From Beta vulgaris subsp. vulgaris (lineage: Eukaryota > Streptophyta > Magnoliopsida > Caryophyllales > Amaranthaceae): a DNA stretch of 64,000 nt. The stretch covers positions 39,559,779 through 39,623,778 of the forward strand of contig NC_079206.1 of assembly GCF_026745355.1 (NCBI RefSeq), given 5' to 3'. The position numbers were made by a program, and so were the translations under genes. Of this stretch, positions 36,001-47,430 are shown piece by piece; the stretch's first letter is position 1; each line of letters opens with the position of its first letter. The notes below the pieces were generated by a model. That model was not told the DNA's origin. It saw nothing but the letters and a program-made list of their open reading frames with translations, and did not search any database.

Positions 36001-36905
36001 ATTTTTTTTTTTTTTTTGCTAAGGAAAGATGTATAGAACAGATAAAAAATTACAACCTAAATTACTTCCAAGAGGGAGGCAAACCAAATAGGTTGGACTC
36101 CCTAACCCTCAAGGAAGGAAAACGACCACAAGAGGCAGCTATACAACCAATACAAAAACAATTCAAGCCATTACAAACTTTGGTTTATCTAGTTTTTAAC
36201 CAATCAAACCATTCTCTATCCTGCACAGAAATATGTTCAGGAAGCACAATACTAATTCGAAGCAATATAATGCTCTTCACTCTCTTGATAAGCTGAGTAG
36301 GTAGCCATACTGTATGATTCCAAAAAACTTCATTTCTAGTCCACCAGATGCTGTAAACCCCAACCTTCAGAATAATAGCCAAAACCTTCTTCTTAAACCT
36401 AGAGATGTTCCTGTTTCTCCAAAATACAACCAATCTCTGAAATTGGTATTGATGGCTAACCATCCCAAGCCATTCCCTCAGCGGATCAATACAGGCTTTG
36501 GAGTAATCACATTGAAAGAAAAGGTGATCATGTGATTTTCTACCATTTAGGCATTTGACATCTATCACCAGTCAACAGACCAAATTTGATCAATCTGTCA
36601 GCAATATTCAGTCTATGCATCACAAGCCAAGCAATGGGTTTAGTTTTAGAATGGATATTCTATTCCATATGAATTTTTCGCAGAATAACTGGGTTACCCT
36701 CTTCAATAAGCTATGAGTAAATGCCTTTCAGGCTGAATCTGGCCATACCAGTGGGAAACTGTAGAGAGATTTTGGCCTTTAGTCCTTCCTTCACCAAGCA
36801 AATCTGCTTCCAATACCAGCTGCATCCCACATGTGGACAGTAGTCCCACCAATTGTAATCTTTAATGTATACAGAGTGAATCCACTTGATGCACAAATTA
36901 TCTTG
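36001..36905 (-). pseudogene. LINE 3' end: zf-RVT region with poly(A) tail
   Basis: The poly-T at 36001-36018 is the minus-strand poly(A) tail. Upstream on the minus strand, in several frames, are SWYWKQICLVKEGLKAK, HSKTKPIAWLVMHRLN, IADRLIKFGLLTGDRCQM and, in the open stretch 36568-36185, DHLFFQCDYSKACIDPLREW and SIWWTRNEVFWN. These are the C-terminal zinc-binding (zf-RVT) motifs that end plant LINE ORF2; the cysteine pair of GDRCQMC is broken. The 5' part is missing: coding ends at about 36905, abutting the gypsy element. It is dead and 5'-truncated, as is usual for LINEs. Confidence 0.75.
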
Positions 36906-36913
36906 TTTTGTAG

Positions 36914-38304
36914 CTAAGGCTCACACATACCTAACCATGGCAGCTTTGTAGTTAGTTGTCCGTCCATGCCTTCCAGACGAAAGGTACCATTCTGTACTAC
37001 TTCGATTATTTTGTAGGGTCCTTCCCTGTTAGGAGTGAGCTTTCCTAACTCTTTGGCTCGACCGACTTCTTCCATTTTCCTTAAGACGAGGTCTCCAAGC
37101 TTCAATGGACGCCTTGCAACTCTCTTGTTGAACTCCCTTGCCATTCTCAACTTGTATAGCTGCATCCTCAGCAATGCATTACCCCTGACTTTGAGAACTA
37201 AGTCCAAAGCCGTCCGAAGAGCTGCCGAGTTAGCATCTTCTGAGTACATCATCACCCTTAAGGTGGGTTCTTCAACCTCAATAGGAAGGACGGCCTCAGA
37301 GCCATAGACCATCATGAAAGGAGTTTCTCCTGTGGAATTCTTGGTCGTTGTCCTTATTGACCATAAGACCAGCTGCAATTCTTCTACCCATAACCCCTTT
37401 GCATTATCTAACTTCTTTTTTATCCTGGCCGACAGAATTTTGTTAAAAGCCTCAACTTGCCCATTAGCCTGTGGATGAGCCACCGCAGCAAAGTGAGCTT
37501 TGATTCCTTGATCAGCCAACCATTGATGGAGCTTGGGTGTCTCAAATTGAGGCCCATTATCAAAGACGATCGACTGGGGCATGCCAAACCTTGTAATCAG
37601 GTTCTTCTAGATGAACCCTTTGACGTCATTGGTGGTAATGCCTCTTAATGCTTCAGCTTCAACCCACTTTGTAAAGTAGTCCACCGCTACTATTACAAAC
37701 TTCTTCTGGCCGGCAGCAATAGGGAAGGGACCAAGAATATCCATCCCCCATTTAGCAAAGGGAGGGGAAGAGATTGGAGTAAGTAGTTGGACGGCTTCTG
37801 ATGAATGTTGCCATCCTCTGACAACTATCACATTTCTTTGCGTTAGCAAGGCGTCCTCTTTCAAGGCCGGCCAAAAGTAGCGTCCTTAGTGCCTTTTCTC
37901 CTAATGCCCTTCTCCAATTAGGAAGCACAAGCTCCTTCATGCAGCTCTTTTAAATCGTCCAATCCCTCCTTTCGGCTGATGCACTTGAGAAGAGGCCGGT
38001 TGTAGGATTTTTTGTATAGAGTATCATTCCATAATTTAAACCACTTGTCCCTTACTTTCACATACTTAGCTTCTATAGGATCAAGAGGCAACCGGCCAGT
38101 CTTCTTAAACTCAATGATGGGGCTCATCCACTCATTCTCTCGGCTGAGAATCAGAATTTCCTCGGCCTCAATACTCTTGGCCGCTTTTACCTCCTTAAAG
38201 AATGTCCTAGGAACATCTCCTTCAGCCGAACTGACTAGCTTAGAAAGGGCATCGGCCTGATGATTTTCAGATCTAGGCACTTGATCCAGGACGAATCTCT
38301 TCAA
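36914..38304 (-). pseudogene. Gypsy pol C-terminal part: end of RNase H, integrase (frameshifted)
   Basis: Frame 38304-37918 continues the second RNase H (FVLDQVPRSENHQADALSKL). After shifts near 37920 and 37865, the integrase zinc-binding CDSCQR is followed by FAKWGMDILGPFPIAAGQKK and YFTKWVEAEAL with the first catalytic Asp. A stop TAG at 37606-37608 follows GF(I), then the open frame 37582-36914 gives FDNGPQFETP (second Asp), HPQANGQVEAFNKIL (Glu) and a C-terminal LGDLVLRKMEEVGRAKELGK domain. The DDE triad is thus present but split by at least three breaks. Confidence 0.85.
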
Positions 38305-41183
38305 AGACTTGACCTCTCCTTAACCAAGTTCATATATTTACTCATGGACGCTTCTTTGCATTCAAAGTCACCGTTTACTTGACTGACGACCAGCAGAGAG
38401 TCAGTTTTAGCCTCAATCTCCAGGGCTCCAGCCGCTTTGCACATTTTTATGCCGGCTAAGAGAGCTTCATACTCTGCCTCATTGTTGGAAGCTTGGAATT
38501 TAAACTTCATTCCATATTCAAACTTGTCCCCTTCTGGGGATTGAAAAATGAATCCTGCCCCACATCCGTTCGCAGTTGAGGATCCGTCCACCATCAGGGT
38601 CCAATGACGCTTTCCCTCTGCTGGGTCTTGGACGCTTTCTACTGTAGGCCAGGTAAGCTCTACAATGAAATCAGCTAAAGCTTGCCCTTTGATTGCCTTT
38701 CGAGGCTCAAATGTTAAGCCAAACATATTGAGCTCAACGGCCCATTTCAACATCCGGCCAGATGCATCCATCTTATGCAACACTTGCCTTAGCGGCTGAT
38801 CAGTATAAACAAGAATACTGTGGGTCAGGAAGTAAGGCCTTAACTTCTGGCTGGCCTTCAACAGAGCCAGGCCGAACTTCTCAAAGGACGAATACCTGCT
38901 CTCCGCGTCCTTCAATACATGGCTCACAAAGTAGACGGGTATTTGCACTGAGTCTCTCTCAGCCAAGAGAACAGCACTTACCACGAAAGGAGACACGACC
39001 AGGTAAACATACAATTTTCCCCCCTCGGCCGGACTGATCAATCTAGGCAGCTGCCGAAGATGATCTTTAAATTGCTGAAGCGCCACCTCAGCCTCTTCCG
39101 TCCATTCAAACTTGGCATTCTTTTTAATAGTTGCAAGGAAATGGTGACATTTGTCCCCTGATTTCGAAAGAAATCGTCCAAGAGCAGCCAAACAGCCCGT
39201 CAGACGCTGAACTTCTTTTACTTTAGACGGCGAAGTCATATTCACAATAGCTTGAATTTTGTCGGGATTGGCCTCAATCCCTCTCTGATCAACCAGAAAC
39301 CCCAGAAATTTTCCAGCTACAACGCCGAATACGCATTTCTGCGGATTGAGCTTTAACTTGAACTTCCTCAAAGTGAGAAAAGTTTCCCTCAAATCGTCCA
39401 GATGATCTCTTTCCTCTTTACTTTTGACGATCATGTCGTCGATATAGGCTTCCATGTTTCTCCCAAGCTGAGGCTGGAACACCGTATTGATAAGCCTTTG
39501 AAATGTGGCCGGCGCATTTCTTAGGCCGAAGGGCATCCTGAGCCATCCATACAACCTTTTCTCAGTAATGAAGGAAGTTTTATCTAGGTCATTCGGCCAC
39601 ATGGGAATCTGGTGGAAGCCTGAGTAGGCGTCCATGAAGCTCAGCAAAGCATGGCCTGCTGTAGAATCCACCAGACGATCGATCTTGGGCAACGAAAAGT
39701 TGTCCTTAGGACAAGCCTTGTTTAAATCCGTGTAATCCACACACATCCTCCAGGTGCCATTCGGCTTTGGAACCATCACAACATTTGCTACCCAGTCTGG
39801 ATAATAAGTTTCACGGATGAACTTATATTTGAGTAGCTTTTGAACTTCTTCATCAACGGCCTTATTTCTGGCCCGCCCTAGGTGCCTCTTCTTCTGCCGA
39901 ATAGGCTTCTGGCCCGGCTCAATGTTTAGCTTACGCACCGCCACCTCAGGATCTATCCCAGGCATTTCCTCCACGGTATAGGCAAAAACATCTTCGAATT
40001 CTCTCAACAGCTTGATCAAGGCATCCTTGATCTCAGAATTCATGACGGACCCAATCCTCAAAGTTCTTTCTGGACGATATGGCCTCAAACAAATTTCCAC
40101 CGGACTTTCTACCGGCTCCGGACGTTCTAGTCCCAGACTCATTATATCCATAATCTCCTCAGATGAATGCTTTTCTTCTTTAATAGCCAAGCACTTCCTC
40201 TTCTTGCTGGGCAAGAGCATGGACGACTTGCTCTCAGGGGGAGGTATCTCTTGAACCTTCTCAACCTCTTGCTTTAGCTCAACAATCTGCCCTTTTACCT
40301 TCTCGGCCGAATCATCCTTCCGGACCTTTGGACGCTCTGCCTTCTCTCTCCATGATGATGGTTTAAGAGTGGTGAGATAGCATTCTCTAACAGCTTGCTG
40401 ATCTTCATAGAGAGATCCAATCTTTCCCCCATCACACTCAAACTTCATTAGCATTAAGTGGGTCAAAATGACGGCCTTGATGTGATTTAAGGTAGGTCGT
40501 CCGAGAATGACATTATAAGCGCTCAAGTCTCGTACTACCAAAAATTTCACAAAAAGCGTCCTGACAGCATCTTTCTCTCCCACCCTGACGGGTAGAGTGA
40601 CGGTCCCCATGGGATGGATGATCCCTCCCCCAAAACCAATTATAGGATGATTTACAGGAACCAAGTCATTTTTATCAAACTTCAGCCGAGAAAAATAATC
40701 AACACTGATTATATCAATAGAGCTTCCGGTATCAATCAGAATTCGCCTAGCCCTGAGGTTGGCAATCTTCATCTCCACCACTAAGGGGTCATCATGCGGC
40801 GTCCTTATCTTCCCTCGATCCAGCTCGCTGACCACTATTTTTGGGAAAGGATCAGACTCGGCCTGGTTAGTGAGCATAACCTGACTGAGTTCCCTTACAT
40901 AGTTTTTGTGGCCGCGATTTGTTGGACCTCCGGCCGCAAATCCTCCTGAGATGACCATTACTACATCATCATCCGTGCTATCCCCGTCCATCTTTCTTCC
41001 TTGACGGTTATCTCTTTTCTGGAACTTCTTTCCTGACGAAGGTAGGTAATTGTTCATCTTACTCTTTCGGGCCAAATCTTCTAATGCTCTCTTCAAGTGC
41101 TTGCATTCATTAGTTTCATGCCCACAATCCTTGTGGAAGTGACAATACTTGCTCTTGTCTCTATTACGGTAGGGCGTTTTCAT
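38301..41183 (-). CDS. Gypsy (Tat) gag-C/protease/RT/RNase H polyprotein, 960 codons open
   Basis: It cuts the polyprotein and copies retroelement RNA into DNA. Residues 13-30 carry a C/H-rich knuckle-like YCHFHKDCGHETNEC; D151TGSS is the protease active site; RT spans about 430-620 with WRMCVDYTDLNKACP near 478-494 and the catalytic YIDD at 580-583; RNase H 1 is about 720-840; a second RNase H starts near 860 with D866 (LMVDGSS), E904 (NNEAEYEAL) and D928 (KTDSLL). The long uninterrupted frame shows little decay compared with its broken gag and integrase. The stop at 38301 follows a small shift, and the frame continues in 38304-37918. It starts at the first Met after a stop; the true polyprotein began upstream in gag. 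Possibly still translatable, but the element lacks a 3' LTR. Confidence 0.9.
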   Translation of the reverse strand: MKTPYRNRDKSKYCHFHKDCGHETNECKHLKRALEDLARKSKMNNYLPSSGKKFQKRDNRQGRKMDGDSTDDDVVMVISGGFAAGGPTNRGHKNYVRELSQVMLTNQAESDPFPKIVVSELDRGKIRTPHDDPLVVEMKIANLRARRILIDTGSSIDIISVDYFSRLKFDKNDLVPVNHPIIGFGGGIIHPMGTVTLPVRVGEKDAVRTLFVKFLVVRDLSAYNVILGRPTLNHIKAVILTHLMLMKFECDGGKIGSLYEDQQAVRECYLTTLKPSSWREKAERPKVRKDDSAEKVKGQIVELKQEVEKVQEIPPPESKSSMLLPSKKRKCLAIKEEKHSSEEIMDIMSLGLERPEPVESPVEICLRPYRPERTLRIGSVMNSEIKDALIKLLREFEDVFAYTVEEMPGIDPEVAVRKLNIEPGQKPIRQKKRHLGRARNKAVDEEVQKLLKYKFIRETYYPDWVANVVMVPKPNGTWRMCVDYTDLNKACPKDNFSLPKIDRLVDSTAGHALLSFMDAYSGFHQIPMWPNDLDKTSFITEKRLYGWLRMPFGLRNAPATFQRLINTVFQPQLGRNMEAYIDDMIVKSKEERDHLDDLRETFLTLRKFKLKLNPQKCVFGVVAGKFLGFLVDQRGIEANPDKIQAIVNMTSPSKVKEVQRLTGCLAALGRFLSKSGDKCHHFLATIKKNAKFEWTEEAEVALQQFKDHLRQLPRLISPAEGGKLYVYLVVSPFVVSAVLLAERDSVQIPVYFVSHVLKDAESRYSSFEKFGLALLKASQKLRPYFLTHSILVYTDQPLRQVLHKMDASGRMLKWAVELNMFGLTFEPRKAIKGQALADFIVELTWPTVESVQDPAEGKRHWTLMVDGSSTANGCGAGFIFQSPEGDKFEYGMKFKFQASNNEAEYEALLAGIKMCKAAGALEIEAKTDSLLVVSQVNGDFECKEASMSKYMNLVKERSSL

Positions 41184-42690
41184 TTCAGCCGGTGCCTTTA
41201 GTTCATGCTAATCCTTTATTAACATAAGAATGGAATATTGATCTTTGTTGAATTCTATAGGTTTAATTGAGGCCGCCAGTTCAGACCGCCTACTTCTTTT
41301 GGCCGAGGTGGCCAGAGAAGTCATCGCCCAAGTCTCAGATTTCTTGGGCGGATTCTTTTTTAGCTAAACAACTTCCTCTACCTTCTCTACCTCTGGCTGC
41401 TTTGCCTCAGCACAAACCTCTGTGGCATGAATGAATGCTTCAGCCTCATTCAAACTTAAAACTTCTTGGTCGCAAACCTCTGATGAAGGCGTCAAACGCC
41501 ACTCCTGCATTCAGATTTTGGATCTGCAATGCTTCTAGATTGAATCTCTTCACATAACCTCTCAATGCCTCATTAGGACCTTGGATGACTTTACCCAGGT
41601 GCATGCTGGTTTTTTGCTGTTGACGATTAGCCACAAAGTGACTAGTAAATAGGATGTTGAGCTCAGTGAAATTGTTCACTTAGTTAGGCGGCAAGTTATT
41701 AAACCATTTCTGAGCTACCCCCTTCAACGTAGCTGGGAAATTCTTACACCATCTAGCATCGTCCACCCCTTGGACATACATCTGATGCTTATAGGCTGAT
41801 AGATGATCATCCGGATCAGTTGTTCCATGGAAAGGTTCAATTGTCGGGAGCTTAACCTTTGGGAAAGGAGGGGACTCCATAATCCTGACCGAGAAAGGAG
41901 TTGGCCAATTGATCTGAAGTGCCCCAACCTGACCCTCAATGGGTATGTGCTCCCGGCGATACTCCTTTAGTACCGGATTAGAAGAGGTGTTAGCTAAGGC
42001 CTGACGCCGATACACCATTGGCTGCAGAACTGTTTTCTCTTGTCTGGGCTGAAAAGCTGATGGTCCATGGCTTCACGCCACTGTTCTGGACGGGAGTCTT
42101 AAGGACAGATACTCAATATAAGGAGTGGAACTAGAGGCTGAACGCTGCTGAGCTGCCGCCCTCTTGGCTTCCAAATACTCCTTAGCATCAGTCTCCATCT
42201 TGTGGCCAGTAGGAGGAATATTATCTCTCGGACGGACTACCAACCTCTAGTCCATCTTCCTTCTGGAGTCACTAACAGCTGGCTGCTTTCCCTTGGAAAG
42301 CGGATTAGTCACCTCTGGCCGAGGTGGCCGACTGGTCCCTGGACGACCCTCCTGGGACCTCCCTTTGAGTGGCGCTGTCGCCTGTCCTCCTGGACTTAGC
42401 TGAAAGAATAACATTTTACTCTTAATCTGTTCATCCATGACAGCGGCCATTCTGGCCTGGAAATCATTCAGTACATTCTCCAAGTGACCAGCTGTCACTG
42501 GACGATCAAGATTTTCCTGAATGACTGGAGTTACAGTCCTACCTTCCAGATGGACGGCGGCATGACCATGGTCCCGTCCACGGGGTGGCCTCTCGTCATC
42601 CACATTGTCTTCCACCTGAACTCTAAAACTTCTGTTCATTGCGACATTCGATGAATGACAGTCCGTCATTGTTGCGTCTCCCCCACACAC
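41184..42690 (-). pseudogene. Gypsy (Tat) gag, broken by stops
   Basis: The minus-strand frame starts at 42690, just inside the primer site, with a basic, Pro-rich N-terminus (42690-42247), a stop, then the capsid region 42018-41680 (FPKVKLPTIEPFHGTTDPDD, HQMYVQGVDDARWCKNFPAT, AQKWFNNLPPN) and, after a TAG, 41676-41446 and beyond (FVANRQQQKTSMHLGKVIQG, LRGYVKRFNLEALQIQ). The W-X-F and Y-X-RF motifs are typical of Retrotrans_gag. Three or more in-frame stops block synthesis. Confidence 0.82.
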
Positions 42691-42699
42691 GGCGCCAAA
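42682..42699 (-). promoter_or_regulatory. Primer binding site of the Tat-type element
   Basis: Directly after the LTR end (…GTAACA) the minus strand reads TTTGGCGCCGTGTGTGGG. The TGGCGCCG core is the usual plant gypsy primer site. Confidence 0.8.
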
Positions 42700-43330
42700 T
42701 GTTACGTAGTGTAAAACTAGTAATTAAATATCACAACTCCCAAAGATAGGTTCTAAAACTGGAGACTTGTGCAACAATGATTGGCTCGGATCCCGGTGCA
42801 AACTTCTGACCAGCAACCTGCAAAAAAGGGACCCACCCTAGAGGTTTGGGTGGTATTTCCCCCTCCGATGCTTAAGTCAGATATCAGGGATGAGAAGGAA
42901 CTTTTAGAGAGATAAAGTAGAGAGAGAGAGAGAAGAATTTATGGCAGAGTAATAGTACTATGCTCTAAAAACGTACCTTTCACCCTGAAATCAAGGACTA
43001 TTTATACTGTTTGAGATGCCTGCTGTACCTTGATGTCACCCTAATTTGGGAGCATCTGATTGGCTAAGCAATAATATCAGGACACGTGGCAAGCGCTGAT
43101 TGGTTAGTACATTTTATCTAGTAGCTGAATCAGGCTTCACTTCAGTGGGCCTAGGTACAATTTTAGGGCCATAAAGGAGCTTTTCAGTACACCTTTTCCT
43201 CAGGGAGGTGTACTTTAGCCCACAGAACTTGTAGGCCTTTGTACTTTCCTTGACCTAAACAGATGCCACGTGTAGGGCTGAGATAGCGCCACGTGCCATA
43301 AGGATAGCCGTTGATTTTTAGGCTACAACA
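42700..43330 (-). repeat. 5' LTR of the Tat-type element, 631 bp
   Basis: On the minus strand it runs TGTTGTAGCC...ACGTAACA. A TATA-like ATAAATAGTCC lies near 43000, an AG-rich microsatellite at 42920-42943, and ordered motifs CAACCTGCAAAA, CCCTCCGATGCTTAAGTCAG (plus strand) are shared with the 401-bp LTRs at 29020 and 34326. The outer edge abuts ycf1-derived sequence at 43331. Confidence 0.85.
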
Positions 43331-45265
43331 CTAAGCATGAGACAATATACTTTGATATTATCGAGCACTTTTTGAGTAAAATAATCAGGCCATTTCAATT
43401 GAAAAAGCAAATATCTTTTCAGTAATAAAGAAATTCCCGTTTCTGTACCATTCTTGGATTGTTTTTTCTTTTGAGGTTTTTTCATATCTGATCTTATATA
43501 ATCTTCTTCAATATCTTTTTGTCGATTTGAGAGAACAGATTCAGAGTTTTCTTGAACATATGATCCAAGATCTTCTTTACTTACGAGGTCATTTTCGTCT
43601 TCATTCCCATTCTCTAATTCAAATCCAAGATCTTCTTTACTTACGAGTTCGTTTTCGTCTTGATTCCCATTCTCTAATTCAAATCCAAGATCTTCTTTAC
43701 TTATTAGTTCATTTTCGTCTTGATTCCCATTCTCTAATTCAAAAGTTTTTTTTTTTTTCATTTAATGGTATAAAAGCATTTTTTTTTTTCTTTCTGTTGA
43801 TATTTTTATTTTCATTAAAATTTTCACTTACATTATAATTTGCAAAAAAGAAGATTAATTGGTGTAATCCAAGGTTTCAATTTATATGCATTATAAAATA
43901 ATAAAAATTCGGAGAAAAACCAAAATTCCAGATTTGATATGAGATGACTTAGTATTTCTTCGTTCATTCCCATCCAATCAAAAAGGTTTTTTTTTTTTAT
44001 GGGATCCCCCGATTTCTTGATAAATTGTACTATAAAAAACACTTTTATTATCAATTTGATCAAGAATTTTAGAATTCATAGATTTAGTTTTAGTATTTTC
44101 ATTCATGCTAGTACTAATATCGACCCAGGCCTCAATGTCGACTTTTTTACTAACACAAAAATGGAGCATTTTCAAATCCAAATATTTTCTATCTGTATTT
44201 TTCTCTATATCCTTAATATTCTTTATTCCTAAATTTTTAGTGATAGAAATATTACACCACATGTCAATTAATTCGTCTTTATTTATGTTGTAATTATAAG
44301 CATAAGAGAATTCATCGTTCTTATCTTCATAATAAAAAAAATTATATGATAAAACATCATATCTATAGTTTTTTTTTAAATTATCTTTTTTATCTGGCAA
44401 GACCAATAAATCGTTTTCAGAATTATTTGTATTTTTGGAATTAATTAATTGTTCTTTTTGATCTGAATTGCTTTTGTTTTTTTGAAAATTGCTATTTTCA
44501 ACCTCACAATGTTCAGTTACTCTATTTCGCCATTTTTGTGGTACTAATCGAGACCATTTTATCTGAGGTAAATCGTATTGATAATTATTTTTCCATTTTA
44601 ACCAGTTTTTCCATTGGTTCATTTCAGAATTCGTAAGTTTTTTAGTCTTTAGCTTGGAATGAGCTATTCCTTGGGTTCCAAAATAATCTTTTATTTCATT
44701 TTTAAGAAATAAAGATATTCCACGATACTGAAGGACAGATCTTAACTTAGATGAGTTAAGAATTTTTACTTGGGATAATTTATAAAATACATAGGCTTGT
44801 GACAAAAAAGAAAAATCAGAAATAATTTTCGAATTCTTAGTAAGATTACTATTACTAAGAAAAGGCAAAATTTGGTTTTTTATAGTCGAAATTATATTTT
44901 TATTTTGTTTATTAATCCTTTCAGGATTTTTTTCATTATTGTAAATGGATTTATCAATCCAAATTTTTGTTGATTCAAGAAAAAGTTGTGTATTAATTCT
45001 AGGAATATTAATGATATATAGAAATATATCTACGTATATCCTTTCTCTAAAAAATTTCAAAATATAATTTGATTTACGGATTAATCGAGCATTTCTTCTT
45101 TTTAATATTTGACCAATACTTTTTGGCGATTTGAATTTCGTAGTACCATAACGTGTTTGGTTAGGACTAATATTTTTTTTGATATTGTCTTTTGAAATTT
45201 TTTCTATTTGATTTTGATTATCCTTGTTCTATTAGCTAAATCTTTCATTTTTTGTTCTGTCATTA
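43331..45265 (-). pseudogene. ycf1: ycf1 fragment (plastid-derived, Tic214)
   Basis: Ycf1 is the large membrane protein Tic214 of the plastid inner-envelope import machinery. The copy is truncated at both ends and reads from [15 protein letters not shown] near 45265 through the long open stretch 45060-43978 (KWSRLVPQKWRNRVTEHCEV, DELIDMWCNISITKNLG, KKVDIEAWVDISTSMNEN) to LLKRYLLFQLKWPDYFTQK and NIKVYC, where a gypsy LTR cuts it at 43331. Frame breaks lie near 45200, 44000, 43835 and 43770, mostly at poly-A runs. A 60-bp in-frame tandem repeat lies at 43561-43740. It is nuclear and non-functional. Confidence 0.93.
43561..43740 (-). repeat. 60-bp tandem repeat, three copies, in ycf1
   Basis: Three units of exactly 60 bp encode versions of NQDENELVSKEDLGFELENG. 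Copies differ at a few positions. In-frame repeats are common in plastid ycf1, so the array was probably present before transfer. Confidence 0.95.
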
Positions 45266-45352
45266 ATAGGTATTGTAGCTGGCATTCTTGTGATCGGTTT
45301 AATAGGTATTTTCTTTTATGGTTCATATTCTGGATTAGGCTCATCGCTGTAG
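45263..45352 (+). pseudogene. psbJ: psbJ 3' fragment (plastid-derived)
   Basis: It encodes the C-terminal 29 residues of the photosystem II small subunit [21 protein letters not shown] then SYSGLGSSL and TAG at 45350. The single membrane helix is present; the N-terminal MADTTGRIPLW part is missing because ycf1 sequence begins there. No start codon remains. Confidence 0.93.
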
Positions 45353-46201
45353 TAATTGGATGAATCGAGGGATAGATATGAAAGTATAAGAACTCAACGG
45401 GACCTTCCTTCCCCCTCGAATTAGACAAACAAAGAAGGGGGAGGTCCCATTCAATTCTTTTTTTAATTATCAGAAATTTTTTCGTATAAATGAAAAAAGG
45501 ATCCTTCCTAAATTGTTAAGTTAAAAGAAAGCACTTGATTTACTGAATGACACAATAGAATCTATATTTTTCTCGATTAAATAGAATGCAAGAAGTTCCA
45601 TTTGTTCAATAAATTGCCCTCTCTCTTTTTTTTTCAGTTTGTCCACTACTTATACGTGTAATAATAAGAAAAAAATAATCAATCTAAAAGTAAAAAAATA
45701 AAAATTTCGACTAAGTCTTTGACGAAGGGAATCAAGACTCATTACTATTTCGACACACGACAAGTATGTGTAAAATTCCTTGTCGTGTGTCGAAGACCAG
45801 GAAGGCAAAGAATCCCCCCTAGAATCATTTGTTCCCTTCATTTTTATTTTCGTTATATTCCCCGCTTAGTCTAGTATCTAGTCGAATTGAATTCTCGACT
45901 AGAAAACTTTTGATACACTATATGACATTGAAATATCCGATCTATCATATGATAGATCGTGACATCATTCCAATTTCAATTGGAAAAAGTCAAATAGTCT
46001 TTTTCGCAATCCAATATATATATATTATAACTAATAATCTAGTACAAGTAATTCCAAACTTCTCGTAGATGTATAAGAAAAGTCAAAACAAACAAAAAAC
46101 AACCTTTTCATAATTTATTTATTGATCATCCAAAATTGTCAAAGAATTGTCAACAAGAATTTTATTCTTGGTACAAGCTTGATGTTGATAAATACACGAA
46201 T
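45353..46201. other. Plastid-derived psbJ-petA spacer
   Basis: This is the tail-to-tail spacer between psbJ and petA, AT-rich, holding the stem-loop at 45751-45792 and a TATATATATATA-like run near 46013. No gene is seen in it. Confidence 0.7.
45751..45792. terminator. Stem-loop of psbJ/petA spacer
   Basis: CGACACACGACAAG and CTTGTCGTGTGTCG form a perfect 14-bp stem around a 14-nt loop. In plastids such inverted repeats stabilise transcript 3' ends; here it is a relic in nuclear DNA. Confidence 0.8.
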
Positions 46202-47211
<1,010 letters not shown>

Positions 47212-47430
47212 CTAGTATAGTTCCCTATCCCCGATTCTGCTATTTACTTTAACCGAAACTGAATTTTATGAAATAATATTACTGGAATATGGGAGGAACT
47301 CCCCGCCTTAGATGGGTAGAAATATAAAGAGGAAGTACAATTTTGAATGCTTTGGTTATGTACAAAGTAACAAACATTCGAATTCTTAATTCGAATTGGA
47401 TTTAGATTCGTATACCCTTTTTTATTCTTT

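Larger units (their letters stand above)
36906..43330 (-). mobile_element. Tat-type Ty3/gypsy element, 3' truncated
   Basis: On the minus strand: 5' LTR (43330-42700), primer site, gag (42690-41260), protease-RT-RNase H-second RNase H (41183-37950) and integrase (37865-36914). Order PR-RT-RH-INT marks Ty3/gypsy and the duplicated RNase H marks the Tat lineage. The element stops just after the integrase C-terminus; its 3' LTR is absent and LINE sequence follows directly. Its LTR abuts plastid ycf1 sequence, so it inserted into the NUPT. Confidence 0.88.

Noticed and set aside
43527..43838. 103-codon plus-strand ORF
   Set aside because: It is the antisense of the ycf1 60-bp repeat, open only because of that repeat.
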